Below, in pieces: positions 1 to 4,879 of a stretch of 6,188 nucleotides of DNA. The DNA is from JADLGF01 sp020849415. GTDB taxonomy: Bacteria > Chloroflexota > Chloroflexia > Thermomicrobiales > UBA6265. The notes under the pieces are model-generated. The model saw only the letters and a list, made by a program, of their open reading frames with translations, had not been told where the DNA came from and did not search any database. The translations under genes were made by a program, and so were the position numbers. The first letter of the stretch is position 1, and each line of letters starts with the position of its first letter. Location of the stretch: assembly GCA_033812595.1 (NCBI GenBank), contig JAPXTJ010000158.1, positions 1-6,188 of the forward strand, read 5' to 3'.

Positions 1-346
1 TCCGCACCGGGTGCGAGTAGCCGACGTTCAGCACCAGCGTTTTGCCATCCATGGCGGCGCGGTAGCCGACGCCCTGAACATCCAGGCTCTTGCGGAAGCC
101 ATCGGTCACACCGGTGACCATGTTCGAGAGCAGGGTGCGGGTGAGGCCGTGGAGCGAGCGGTTGCGCCGCTCGTCGTTCGGGCGCTCAACGGTGATCACG
201 TTCTCCTCGCGCTTCAGGGTGAGCGCGGTATCGAACGACGCCTGCATCTGACCCTTCGGGCCCTTCACGCTGACGTTGTTGTTTTCATCGATCACGATCT
301 CGACGTTGTTCGGGACGGTGATCGGACGCTGGCCAATTCGTGACAT
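1..346 (-). CDS. rplF: 50S ribosomal protein L6, N-terminal part (partial)
   Basis: L6 binds 23S rRNA near the factor-binding region and sarcin-ricin loop. The ATG at 346-344 has GGAGGA (361-356) nine bases upstream. The frame is open for 115 codons to the left edge, out of about 180 expected. It begins MSRIGQRPITVPNNVEIVI, with NVSVKGPKG (24-32), the first domain continuing to NRSLHGLTRTLLSNMVTGVTDGF (62-84), and the second domain starting at DVQGVGYRAAMDGKTLVLNVGYSHPV (89-114). All are strong L6 signatures. The gene is cut by the window edge, not broken. It follows rpsH by 37 bases, the normal spc order. Confidence 0.97.
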   Translation of the reverse strand, partial: MSRIGQRPITVPNNVEIVIDENNNVSVKGPKGQMQASFDTALTLKREENVITVERPNDERRNRSLHGLTRTLLSNMVTGVTDGFRKSLDVQGVGYRAAMDGKTLVLNVGYSHPVR

Positions 347-373
347 GTTCGTGCTTCCTCCGCGAAGCGCTCG

Positions 374-399
374 CTGCCGTCTCCTAGAAGACGGTGCAG
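374..399 (-). promoter_or_regulatory. Stem-loop enclosing the rpsH stop codon
   Basis: CCGTCT (394-389) pairs with AGACGG (382-377) around a six-base loop TCTAGG that contains the TAG stop of rpsH. A further CTG/CAG helix (399-397 with 376-374) continues the stem past a two-base bulge. It ends 12 bases before the GGAGGA site of rplF. Pairing is seen directly; a function is inference. Confidence 0.4.
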
Positions 400-782
400 A
401 GCACCTCGCCGCCGATGCCGCGACGGCGCGCCTCGTAGCCAGACATCACGCCCTGCGTGGTGCTGACAATCGCCACCCCGAGACCGCTGCGAACGCGCGG
501 CACGCGATCCTTGCCCGCGTAAACGCGCAGGCCCGGCTTGCTCACCCGCTTGATCTCGCGGATTGCGTGCCGGCGATCGGCGCCGTAGCGGAGCGTGACC
601 TCGAGTTCGTTCTGCGGCGACTTCTCGATCACCTGGAAATCGGTGATGTAGCCCTCATCCTTGAGGATCGCCGCAATCGCCACCAGCACCTTGGTCGAAG
701 GCATGGTGGTGGTTGCCTTGCGCGCCATGCCCGCGTTGCGGATGCGCGTCAGCATATCGCTGATAGGATCGTTGATGGTCAT
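384..782 (-). CDS. rpsH: 30S ribosomal protein S8
   Basis: S8 binds helix 21 of 16S rRNA in the platform and, in E. coli, represses spc operon translation. The length of 132 residues is standard. It begins TINDPISDMLTRIRNAGMARK (2-22), with VLVAIAAILKDEGYI (32-46) and RVSKPGLRVYAGKDRVPRVRSGLGVAIVSTTQGVMSGYEARR (79-120), ending GGEVLCTVF. The RNA-contacting motif that is STS in E. coli reads STT (107-109) here, and the usual CYV near the end is CTV. The ATG has GGAGG (794-790) seven bases upstream, 41 bases after rpsN. The TAG stop lies in the loop of an inverted repeat. Identification is secure. Confidence 0.98.
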   Translation of the reverse strand: MTINDPISDMLTRIRNAGMARKATTTMPSTKVLVAIAAILKDEGYITDFQVIEKSPQNELEVTLRYGADRRHAIREIKRVSKPGLRVYAGKDRVPRVRSGLGVAIVSTTQGVMSGYEARRRGIGGEVLCTVF

Positions 783-797
783 TCATCTGCCTCCATG

Positions 798-818
798 CGC
801 GCCGGAAAAAGCGGCGCG
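798..818 (-). promoter_or_regulatory. Alternative hairpin before rpsH
   Basis: CGCGCCG (818-812), loop CTTTTTC and CGGCGCG (804-798) form a 7-bp stem that competes with the terminator-like stem at 825-809, because both need bases 815-812. It puts the T run in the loop and ends three bases before the GGAGG site of rpsH (794-790). Confidence 0.45.
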
Positions 819-825
819 GCCGCTT
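806..825 (-). terminator. Terminator-like hairpin after rpsN
   Basis: AAGCGGC (825-819), loop CGC and GCCGCTT (815-809) make a 7-bp stem starting within the rpsN stop codon. Five consecutive T residues in the transcript sense (810-806) begin at the end of the 3' arm, two of them paired. The form is that of a weak intrinsic terminator, with a short U tract. The alternative hairpin at 818-798 shares its 3' arm and would prevent it, so it may act as a partial or conditional terminator between rpsN and rpsH. Inference from pairing only. Confidence 0.4.
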
Positions 826-1009
826 ACCAGCTGCTCTTGGTCACGCCCGGCAGCTTGCCAGTCGAGGCGAGCTCGCGGAAGCAGATGCGGCACGTGCCGA
901 ACTTGCGAATGTAGGCGCGGCTGCGGCCGCAAAGCTTGCAGCGATTCACCTGGCGAGTCTGGTATTTCGCCGGCTTGTTCGCCTTGACGATCCATGATTC
1001 CTTGGCCAT
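824..1009 (-). CDS. rpsN: 30S ribosomal protein S14, short zinc-binding type
   Basis: S14 is a head protein of the small subunit. At 61 residues this is the short type Z form, with the zinc site formed by C24-x-x-C27 and C40-x-x-C43 in NRCKLCGRSRAYIRKFGTCRICFRELA (22-48), and the usual ending GKLPGVTKSSW. The ATG is 11 bases after rplE. Its AGAGGAG site (1022-1016) overlaps the rplE TAG, which suggests coupling. Its own TAA stop forms the base of a terminator-like hairpin. A zinc-free paralogue elsewhere in the genome is possible, as in some bacteria, but nothing here shows it. Identification is secure. Confidence 0.98.
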   Translation of the reverse strand: MAKESWIVKANKPAKYQTRQVNRCKLCGRSRAYIRKFGTCRICFRELASTGKLPGVTKSSW

Positions 1010-1020
1010 CAGTGGCTCCT

Positions 1021-1572
1021 CTACCGATTTCCGGTCTTGGCGAACGGCATGCCCATGAGGGTGAGCAGGCGTCGTCCTTCCTCGTCGTTTTGCGCGCTCG
1101 TTACGATGCTGATCTCGAGACCGCGGGTCTTGTCGATCTTGTCGTAGTCGATCTCCGGGAACATGATCTGGTCCCGAAGGCCGAGCGTGTAATTACCGCG
1201 ACCATCGAACGAGTTCGGCGAAATACCCCGGAAGTCGCGGATCCGCGGGAGGCTGGCCGAAACGAGACGATCGAGGAACTCATACATCCGATCGCCGCGA
1301 AGGGTTACCATCGCGCCGATCGGCATGCCAGCCCGGAGCTTGAAGGCCGCGATCGATTTCTTGGCCCGCGTCACCACCGGCTTCTGGCCGGTGATCGACG
1401 TCAGGTCACCTACGGCGGCTTCGATGGCGCGGGCATTCTGCACCGCCTCACCGAGGCCAATATTGACGACAATCTTCGTAACTTGAGGCACCTGCATCAC
1501 GCTCGTGTACTGGAAGTCCTCCATCAACTGGGGAACGACCTCGCTCCGATACGTGTCTCGCAATCTCGCCAT
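1021..1572 (-). CDS. rplE: 50S ribosomal protein L5
   Basis: L5 binds 5S rRNA and helps place it in the central protuberance, where it also touches P-site tRNA. The 183-residue product is of usual length. It begins MARLRDTYRSEVVPQLMEDF, followed by VPQVTKIVVNIGLGEA (28-43), SITGQKPVVTRAKKSIAAFKLRAGMPIGAMVTLRG (59-93), MYEFLDRLVSASLPRIRDFRGI (96-117), SFDGRGNYTLGLRDQIMFPEIDYD (121-144) and the ending LLTLMGMPF. The ATG has GAAGGGA (1587-1581) eight bases upstream, a modest site. A 5-bp pairing of CGCCA (1594-1590) with TGGCG (1571-1567), which overlaps the start codon, could loop out the site. The TAG stop overlaps the rpsN ribosome binding site. Identification is secure. Confidence 0.98.
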   Translation of the reverse strand: MARLRDTYRSEVVPQLMEDFQYTSVMQVPQVTKIVVNIGLGEAVQNARAIEAAVGDLTSITGQKPVVTRAKKSIAAFKLRAGMPIGAMVTLRGDRMYEFLDRLVSASLPRIRDFRGISPNSFDGRGNYTLGLRDQIMFPEIDYDKIDKTRGLEISIVTSAQNDEEGRRLLTLMGMPFAKTGNR

Positions 1573-1604
1573 GCCGGCATTCCCTTCGCTGGCGTGAATA
1601 CTCT

Positions 1605-1650
1605 GGATGTTCCCGCCTGGTCCGCGGCCGTTTCCGCGCTCAGGCCATCC
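1605..1650 (-). promoter_or_regulatory. Bulged stem-loop in the rplX-rplE gap, candidate translational operator
   Basis: The 113-nt gap between rplX and rplE (1685-1573) is the longest in the window. Within it, three 5-bp helices stack. GGATG (1650-1646) pairs with CATCC (1609-1605). The adjoining GCCTG (1645-1641) pairs with CAGGC (1619-1615), leaving a five-base GGGAA bulge on the 3' side. Then, across an AG/GAC internal loop, CGCGG (1638-1634) pairs with CCGCG (1627-1623) under a six-base loop AAACGG. In E. coli, S8 represses the spc operon by binding mRNA at the L24-L5 junction and rplE start. I see the pairing directly; that this is an S8 site here is inference, and I found no convincing sequence match to 16S helix 21. 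The rest of the gap holds the rplE ribosome binding site and a short AT-rich patch (TAATTAA, 1662-1656). Confidence 0.5.
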
Positions 1651-1685
1651 GCCGATTAATTACGCACTCCACTCAAAACGCGCTG

Positions 1686-2009
1686 CTACAGCTCGCCCTG
1701 GGGAATGGTCGCGTCGCACGTCTTGCAGTAGCGACTGTTCTTGCCCGCCTCGTTGGCGCGCACGCCGACCCGCGTCGGCTTCCCACAGCTCGGGCAGATG
1801 AGCTTGACATTGGAGATGTGCAGCGGCCCCTCGACCTCAACACGCCCCGCCTGCCGCGCCCGGCCTGCCTTGATGTGCTTGATGATGATGTTGACGCCTT
1901 CGACCACCACGCGGTCCTGTTCGGTAAGGTTCGCCCGGACCGTGCCCGTTTGCCCCTTGTTCCGACCGCTGATGACGATGACCTCATCGCCACGCCGGAT
2001 CTTTCGCAT
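1686..2009 (-). CDS. rplX: 50S ribosomal protein L24, zinc-ribbon form
   Basis: L24 is an assembly-initiating 23S rRNA binding protein near the tunnel exit. The product has 107 residues. The N-terminal KOW motif is seen in RRGDEVIVISGRNKGQTGTV (5-24), then VVVEGVNIIIKHIKA (34-48). The C-terminal part has two Cys pairs, CPSC (72-75) and CKTC (95-98), with GKPTRVG between them, so it probably binds zinc as in other zinc-ribbon L24 proteins. The start matches the family beginning, but the ribosome binding site is weak: GAAGGGA (2029-2023) is 13 bases away and only an AGG core (2018-2016) is at good distance. Translation may depend on coupling to rplN, 33 bases upstream. TAG stop. Identification is secure. 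Confidence 0.97.
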   Translation of the reverse strand: MRKIRRGDEVIVISGRNKGQTGTVRANLTEQDRVVVEGVNIIIKHIKAGRARQAGRVEVEGPLHISNVKLICPSCGKPTRVGVRANEAGKNSRYCKTCDATIPQGEL

Positions 2010-2042
2010 CCTCGGCCTACTTTCCCTTCTCGCCCGCCGTGC

Positions 2043-2411
2043 CTAGAGCACTTCCGGCGCGAGCGAAACGATTCGCATGTACTGGCGCTCGCGCAGCTCG
2101 CGGGCCACCGGGCCGAAGATGCGCGTACCACGCGGGTTGCCGGCCGCGTTGATCAGCACCGCGGCGTTGTCATCGAACTTGATGTGGCTGCCATCCGGTC
2201 GGCCGTATTCCTGCGCCGTCCGCACCACCACGGCCCGCACGACATCACCCTTCTTCACACCGGCGTTCGGCTGGGCCGATTTCACCGAAGCGATGATGAT
2301 ATCGCCCACGCCACCGGATTTCACCGAGGAACCGCCGAGCACCCGGATGCACATGATCTCCCGGGCGCCGCTGTTATCGGCGACTTTCAAACGAGATTGT
2401 GGCTGAATCAC
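2043..2411 (-). CDS. rplN: 50S ribosomal protein L14
   Basis: L14 binds 23S rRNA on the interface side of the large subunit and contacts L19 and 16S helix 14. The 122-residue length is standard. It opens MIQPQSRLKVADNSGAREIMCIRVLGG (1-27), continues with AGVKKGDVVRAVVVRTAQEYGRPDGSHIKFDDNAAVLIN (50-88), and ends with GNPRGTRIFGPVARELRERQYMRIVSLAPEVL. The start codon is GTG (2411-2409), nine bases after GGAAGG (2426-2421). The first in-frame ATG is codon 20, inside the conserved block, so GTG must be right. A strong hairpin lies immediately 5' of this ribosome binding site. It ends in TAG. Identification is secure. Confidence 0.98.
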   Translation of the reverse strand: MIQPQSRLKVADNSGAREIMCIRVLGGSSVKSGGVGDIIIASVKSAQPNAGVKKGDVVRAVVVRTAQEYGRPDGSHIKFDDNAAVLINAAGNPRGTRIFGPVARELRERQYMRIVSLAPEVL

Positions 2412-2426
2412 GGCTTCTTACCTTCC
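2409..2426 (-). promoter_or_regulatory. rplN ribosome binding site and GTG start
   Basis: GGAAGG (2426-2421) precedes GTG (2411-2409) by nine bases. The family N-terminus begins at this GTG, and no ATG occurs in frame until codon 20. The upstream 8-bp hairpin ends exactly at the first G of this site. Confidence 0.75.
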
Positions 2427-2446
2427 AGCGGCGCCCTCGCGCCGCT
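2427..2446 (-). promoter_or_regulatory. Perfect 8-bp stem, GAGG tetraloop, at the S10/spc junction
   Basis: AGCGGCGC (2446-2439), loop GAGG (2438-2435) and GCGCCGCT (2434-2427) form a perfect eight-pair stem in the 55-nt gap between rpsQ and rplN. The 3' arm directly abuts the GGAAGG ribosome binding site of rplN (2426-2421). There is no U tract after it, so it is not a standard intrinsic terminator. The place corresponds to the boundary between the S10 and spc operons of E. coli. A role in mRNA processing, stability or translation control is inference. Confidence 0.6.
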
Positions 2447-2466
2447 CCTCAAAACCCCGAACGGAG

Positions 2467-2760
2467 CTAGATCTGCACGCCCCGCTCGAGAATCTCGCGG
2501 ACGACCCAGCGCTTCGTCTTGGAGAGCGGCCGGGTCTCTTCGATCCGAACCAGGTCTCCCTCGTTGCACTCGTTCTCCGGATCGTGCGCCACGAACCGGC
2601 TCGTGCGCGTGATCCGCTTGTTGTAGATCGGGTGCCGGCGAACGAAATCAACCGCCACCACCACCGACTTGTCCATTTTGTTGCTCACCACACGGCCGAC
2701 TTTTTGCGTCCGGGGCTTGCGCGCCTCCACGACCTCGGTCGTGACTTCGGCTTCCGTCAT
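2467..2760 (-). CDS. rpsQ: 30S ribosomal protein S17
   Basis: S17 is a primary 16S rRNA binding protein of the small-subunit body with an OB fold. The product has 97 residues. The core runs from VGRVVSNKMDKSVVVAVDFVRRHPIYNKRI (21-50) through the diagnostic NEGDLVRIEETRPLSKTKRWVVREI (66-90). About 12-15 N-terminal residues (TEAEVTTEVVEARKP) precede the core and are more acidic than usual. The ATG at 2760-2758 has two purine tracts upstream: a GGAGG that touches it, too close to use, and a GAGG (2773-2770) nine bases away. A GTG at codon 11 is a possible shorter start. It ends in TAG, 55 bases before rplN. Identification is secure; the exact start is slightly uncertain. Confidence 0.95.
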   Translation of the reverse strand: MTEAEVTTEVVEARKPRTQKVGRVVSNKMDKSVVVAVDFVRRHPIYNKRITRTSRFVAHDPENECNEGDLVRIEETRPLSKTKRWVVREILERGVQI

Positions 2761-2775
2761 CCTCCGCTACCTCGT

Positions 2776-3003
2776 TTACTCAGCGGAGGCTTCGACCAGC
2801 GCCGTCAGCGCCGCATCGATCTCCCGCTCCGTTCGAACCGTGTGAATCCGGGCGATATCCCGCCGGATCTGGCCAATGCGCGCCGTGGCGGTCAGCTGAC
2901 CGACTGCCTCCTGAAACCGGAGGTTCCGCCATTCGGTGTGGAGATCGGTCAGGGTTTGATCCATCTGATCCCCACTCATCGCGCGAATTTCGGACGCTTT
3001 CAC
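2776..3003 (-). CDS. rpmC: 50S ribosomal protein L29
   Basis: L29 is a small two-helix protein at the exit-tunnel rim, next to L23. The 75-residue product fits the family (about 60-75) and contains the signature LHTEWRNLRFQEAVGQLTATARIGQIRRDIARIHTV (21-56). The C-terminal REIDAALTALVEASAE is somewhat longer than in short L29 proteins. The start is GTG (3003-3001), overlapping the rplP TGA stop by two bases as GTGA, with a strong GAGGAGG (3017-3011) seven bases upstream inside rplP. The next in-frame ATG is codon 9, within the first conserved helix, so GTG is preferred. It stops with TAA. The overlap indicates coupling to L16 translation. Identification is secure. Confidence 0.96.
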   Translation of the reverse strand: MKASEIRAMSGDQMDQTLTDLHTEWRNLRFQEAVGQLTATARIGQIRRDIARIHTVRTEREIDAALTALVEASAE

Positions 3004-3491
3004 GCGAGGACCTCCTCAGCGACCAGTTCGTCGATCGCATCGAGATCGATGACCGTTTTCGGCTCGGGGAAGCCGATGCCGACTTCTTCCTTCGCCACGA
3101 AGCGGACATCCATCGGCATCTTCATACCGGCGCGGCGCAGCGCCTCTTCAGCGCGCTCGCGGGAGACGCCGGAAACCTCGAAGAGCATGCGCCCAGGCTT
3201 CACGACGGCCACCCAGTACTCAGGGTTGCCCTTGCCTGAACCCATGCGGGTTTCGGCCGGCTTCTTCGTGACCGGCTTGTCCGGGAAAATCCGGATCCAA
3301 ACCTTGCCACCACGCTTCAGGTAGTTGGTGATCGAGCGGCGGGCCGCCTCGATCTGCCGGCTGTTCACCCACGCGGGCTCCAGCGCCTGAAGTCCGAACT
3401 CACCGAAGGAGATCTGGGAGCCACGGTAGGCCTTACCGGTCATCCGGCCCTTCATCATCTTGCGGTGCTTGGTTCGCTTCGGCATCAACAT
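3000..3491 (-). CDS. rplP: 50S ribosomal protein L16 with acidic C-terminal tail
   Basis: L16 binds 23S rRNA near the A-site tRNA and helps organise the peptidyl transferase region. Family landmarks are MLMPKRTKHRK (1-11), FGEFGLQALEPAWVNSRQIEAARR (29-52), RGGKVWIRIFPDKPVTKKPAETRMGSGKG (60-88) and PEYWVAVVKPGRMLFEVSG (90-108). Arg82 is at the position of the arginine that is hydroxylated in E. coli L16. The core ends near residue 136, but the protein runs to 163. The extra 27 residues are acidic, with DLDAIDELVAEE near the end. The first ATG is chosen over the ATG two codons later, because GAGGGAG (3506-3500) is eight bases from it. The TGA stop overlaps the rpmC GTG as GTGA. Identification is secure; the role of the tail is unknown. 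Confidence 0.97.
   Translation of the reverse strand: MLMPKRTKHRKMMKGRMTGKAYRGSQISFGEFGLQALEPAWVNSRQIEAARRSITNYLKRGGKVWIRIFPDKPVTKKPAETRMGSGKGNPEYWVAVVKPGRMLFEVSGVSRERAEEALRRAGMKMPMDVRFVAKEEVGIGFPEPKTVIDLDAIDELVAEEVLA
3001..3017 (-). promoter_or_regulatory. rpmC ribosome binding site and overlapping GTGA start/stop
   Basis: GAGGAGG (3017-3011) lies seven bases before GTG (3003-3001). The rplP stop TGA (3002-3000) overlaps this start. This supports the non-ATG start of L29 and coupling with L16. Confidence 0.85.
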
Positions 3492-3504
3492 TGCGAATAC
3501 TCCC

Positions 3505-3519
3505 TCGCCAAACCGGCGA
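3505..3519 (-). promoter_or_regulatory. Stem-loop touching the rplP ribosome binding site
   Basis: TCGCC (3519-3515), a five-base GGTTT loop and GGCGA (3509-3505) form a 5-bp stem beginning two bases after the rpsC stop. The last two stem bases are also the first two bases of the GAGGGAG Shine-Dalgarno sequence of rplP (3506-3500), so pairing would nibble at the ribosome binding site. Short stem; the function is inference. Confidence 0.35.
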
Positions 3520-3520
3520 A

Positions 3521-4198
3521 CTAGTCGGCAATCGCCGGCAGGTCACCGAGCAGCGCTTCAACCGGCTTACGCTCCGGCATCACATCGCCACGGTAGATCC
3601 AAACCTTCACGCCGATCCGGCCGTAGGTGGTGTGCGCGTGAACAACCGCGTAATCGACATCGGCGCGGATCGTGTGCAGCGGCACCCGACCGTCCATCTC
3701 GGTCACGTTGCGGCTCATCTCGGCGCCGCCCAGGCGGCCGGAGAGACGAATCTTCACGCCCTTGGCGCCGCGGCGCATGGCCTGCTGCACGGCGTGCTTC
3801 ATGGCACGGCGATAGGCAACGCGGCGGCCGATCTGCTCGGCGATGCTCTCGGCGATCAGGCGCGGATCGGTTTCCGGCGTCTTGATCTCCTCGATGCTGA
3901 GGTGAACCTTCTTCTTGAAGGTCTTCTCGAGCAGGTTGCGCAGACGTTCGACGTTGGCGCCCTGCTTGCCGATCACGATGCCCGGCTTGGCGGTGTGCAG
4001 CTTGACATCGATCTTGTTGGCCGAGCGCTCGAGCTCGATCTTGGAGATCGAGGCGCGGGTGAGCTCCTTCATGATCAGCGCGCGGATCTGGATGTCCTCG
4101 TGCAGCTGCTCAGTGTAGGTGCGCTCCGCGTACCACTTCGATTCCCACTCGCTGACCACGCCGAGGCGATAGCCGATCGGATTGACTTTACGTCCCAT
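3521..4198 (-). CDS. rpsC: 30S ribosomal protein S3
   Basis: S3 sits in the small-subunit head near the mRNA entry tunnel and contributes to its helicase activity. The product has 225 residues, in the usual range. It starts MGRKVNPIGYRLG, where many relatives have MGQKVHP. It then carries a type II KH domain whose GXXG loop is GKQG (77-80) within KPGIVIGKQGANVERL. The C-terminal S3 domain has GAKGVKIRLSGRLGGAEMSR (144-163) and TTYGRIGVKVWIYRGD (190-205). The ATG overlaps the rplV stop by one base and has GAGGAGG (4211-4205) six bases upstream, inside rplV. It ends in TAG. No long acidic tail is present. Identification is secure. Confidence 0.98.
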   Translation of the reverse strand: MGRKVNPIGYRLGVVSEWESKWYAERTYTEQLHEDIQIRALIMKELTRASISKIELERSANKIDVKLHTAKPGIVIGKQGANVERLRNLLEKTFKKKVHLSIEEIKTPETDPRLIAESIAEQIGRRVAYRRAMKHAVQQAMRRGAKGVKIRLSGRLGGAEMSRNVTEMDGRVPLHTIRADVDYAVVHAHTTYGRIGVKVWIYRGDVMPERKPVEALLGDLPAIAD

Positions 4199-4545
4199 TA
4201 GCGGCCTCCTCGCGCTTCGGCAACAACGGTGATCGAGCAGGTGCGCTTGTTCACGCGACCCACGCGGCCACGCGCCTTCGGCTGAAAGCGCTTGTAGGTG
4301 ACTCCCTCATCAGCGTAAACAGCCGTGATCCAGAGTTCCTCGGGATCGAGGTCCTGGTTGTTCTCGGCGTTCGCCACGAGCGACTTCATCAGTTTTTCCA
4401 TTTCGAAGGCCGTCTTCTGCGGCATGAACCGCAGCATGGCCTGCGCATCGACCACCCGCTTACCACGCACGGCATCACAGACCAGGCGGGCTTTACGGGC
4501 GGACACGCGCACGCGGCCAAGACTGGCGCGCACTTCGTTCTCCAT
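4198..4545 (-). CDS. rplV: 50S ribosomal protein L22
   Basis: L22 binds 23S rRNA and its extended beta-hairpin forms part of the exit-tunnel constriction. The product has 115 residues, within the usual 110-120. It shows RVSARKARLVCDAVRGK (13-29), the VANAENNQDLDPEELW helix and turn (57-72), the hairpin region ADEGVTYKRFQPKARGRVGRVNKRTCSITV (78-107) and a short basic end. The ATG has GAGGAG (4559-4554) eight bases upstream, 40 bases after rpsS. Its TAA stop shares one base with the rpsC ATG (TAATG), a classic arrangement for translational coupling. Identification is secure. Confidence 0.97.
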   Translation of the reverse strand: MENEVRASLGRVRVSARKARLVCDAVRGKRVVDAQAMLRFMPQKTAFEMEKLMKSLVANAENNQDLDPEELWITAVYADEGVTYKRFQPKARGRVGRVNKRTCSITVVAEARGGR

Positions 4546-4564
4546 GCCTCGTACTCCTCAATGC

Positions 4565-4585
4565 GCCGTCAGCGCACTCAACGGC
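4565..4585 (-). promoter_or_regulatory. Weak stem-loop in the rpsS-rplV gap
   Basis: Directly after the rpsS TAG, GCCGT (4585-4581) can pair with ACGGC (4569-4565), extended inward by two G-U pairs, leaving a seven-base loop. The stem ends five bases before the GAGGAG ribosome binding site of rplV. It is short and could be accidental; it is listed because stem-loops occupy the same place in other gaps of this operon. Confidence 0.3.
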
Positions 4586-4867
4586 CTAGCGCCGTGAGCG
4601 GCGATCGGCGTCCTTGCCATGCCCCCGGTAGGTGCGGGTGGGCGCGAATTCTCCGAGCTTGTGACCGACCATCTGCTCGGTCACGAAAACCGGCACGTGC
4701 TGGCGGCCGTTGTGCACCGCCACCGTGTGCCCCACGAGCCCGGGAAAGATGGTGCAATCCCGCGCCCAGGTGCGAACGACCCGGCGCTCGTTGGCGCGAT
4801 TCATCGCGTCAACCTTTTCCGCCAGATTGGAGTCGATGTACGGCCCCTTCTTTGATGATCTCGACAC
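4586..4867 (-). CDS. rpsS: 30S ribosomal protein S19
   Basis: S19 lies in the head of the small subunit, pairs with S13 and contacts the A-site region. The 93-residue product is the usual length. It begins MSRSSKKGPYID (1-12) and carries the family signature VHNGRQHVPVFVTEQMVGHKLGEFAPTRTYRGHG (51-84), ending in a basic tail. The start codon is GTG (4867-4865), preceded by GGAGG (4877-4873) five bases upstream. The next in-frame ATG is codon 22, inside the conserved core, so GTG is well supported. It stops with TAG. The 83-nt leader-like gap before it is long for this cluster and holds three hairpins. Identification is secure. Confidence 0.97.
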   Translation of the reverse strand: MSRSSKKGPYIDSNLAEKVDAMNRANERRVVRTWARDCTIFPGLVGHTVAVHNGRQHVPVFVTEQMVGHKLGEFAPTRTYRGHGKDADRRSRR

Positions 4868-4877
4868 GCTTTCCTCC
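4865..4877 (-). promoter_or_regulatory. rpsS ribosome binding site and GTG start
   Basis: GGAGG at 4877-4873 followed five bases later by GTG at 4867-4865. It decides the S19 start, because the next in-frame ATG would remove 21 conserved residues. The third hairpin of the upstream gap ends two to three bases 5' of it. Confidence 0.8.
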
Positions 4878-4879
4878 CT

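Noticed and set aside
994..1659. Plus-strand frames of 200-260 codons, here and at 276-914, 1818-2612, 2584-3324 and 3491-4201
   Set aside because: Each is the complement of secure ribosomal protein genes, and their low-complexity His/Arg/Ala composition reflects reverse reading. No support as genes.
1654..1680. AT-rich TAATTAA patch as a promoter for rplE
   Set aside because: It matches the -10 consensus poorly and the only TTGA-like element (TTGAGT) is about eight bases upstream, far too close.
1673..2131. A 152-codon minus-strand frame overlapping rplX and rplN
   Set aside because: It is out of frame with L24 and L14, Arg/Ser-rich and without similarity; a shadow frame.
2427..2446. rpsQ-rplN hairpin as an intrinsic terminator
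   Set aside because: No U tract follows the stem; the next bases are the L14 ribosome binding site.
3483..3485. Second ATG of rplP as the true start
   Set aside because: The Shine-Dalgarno sequence is eight bases from the first ATG and 14 from the second, and family members often begin MLMPKR.
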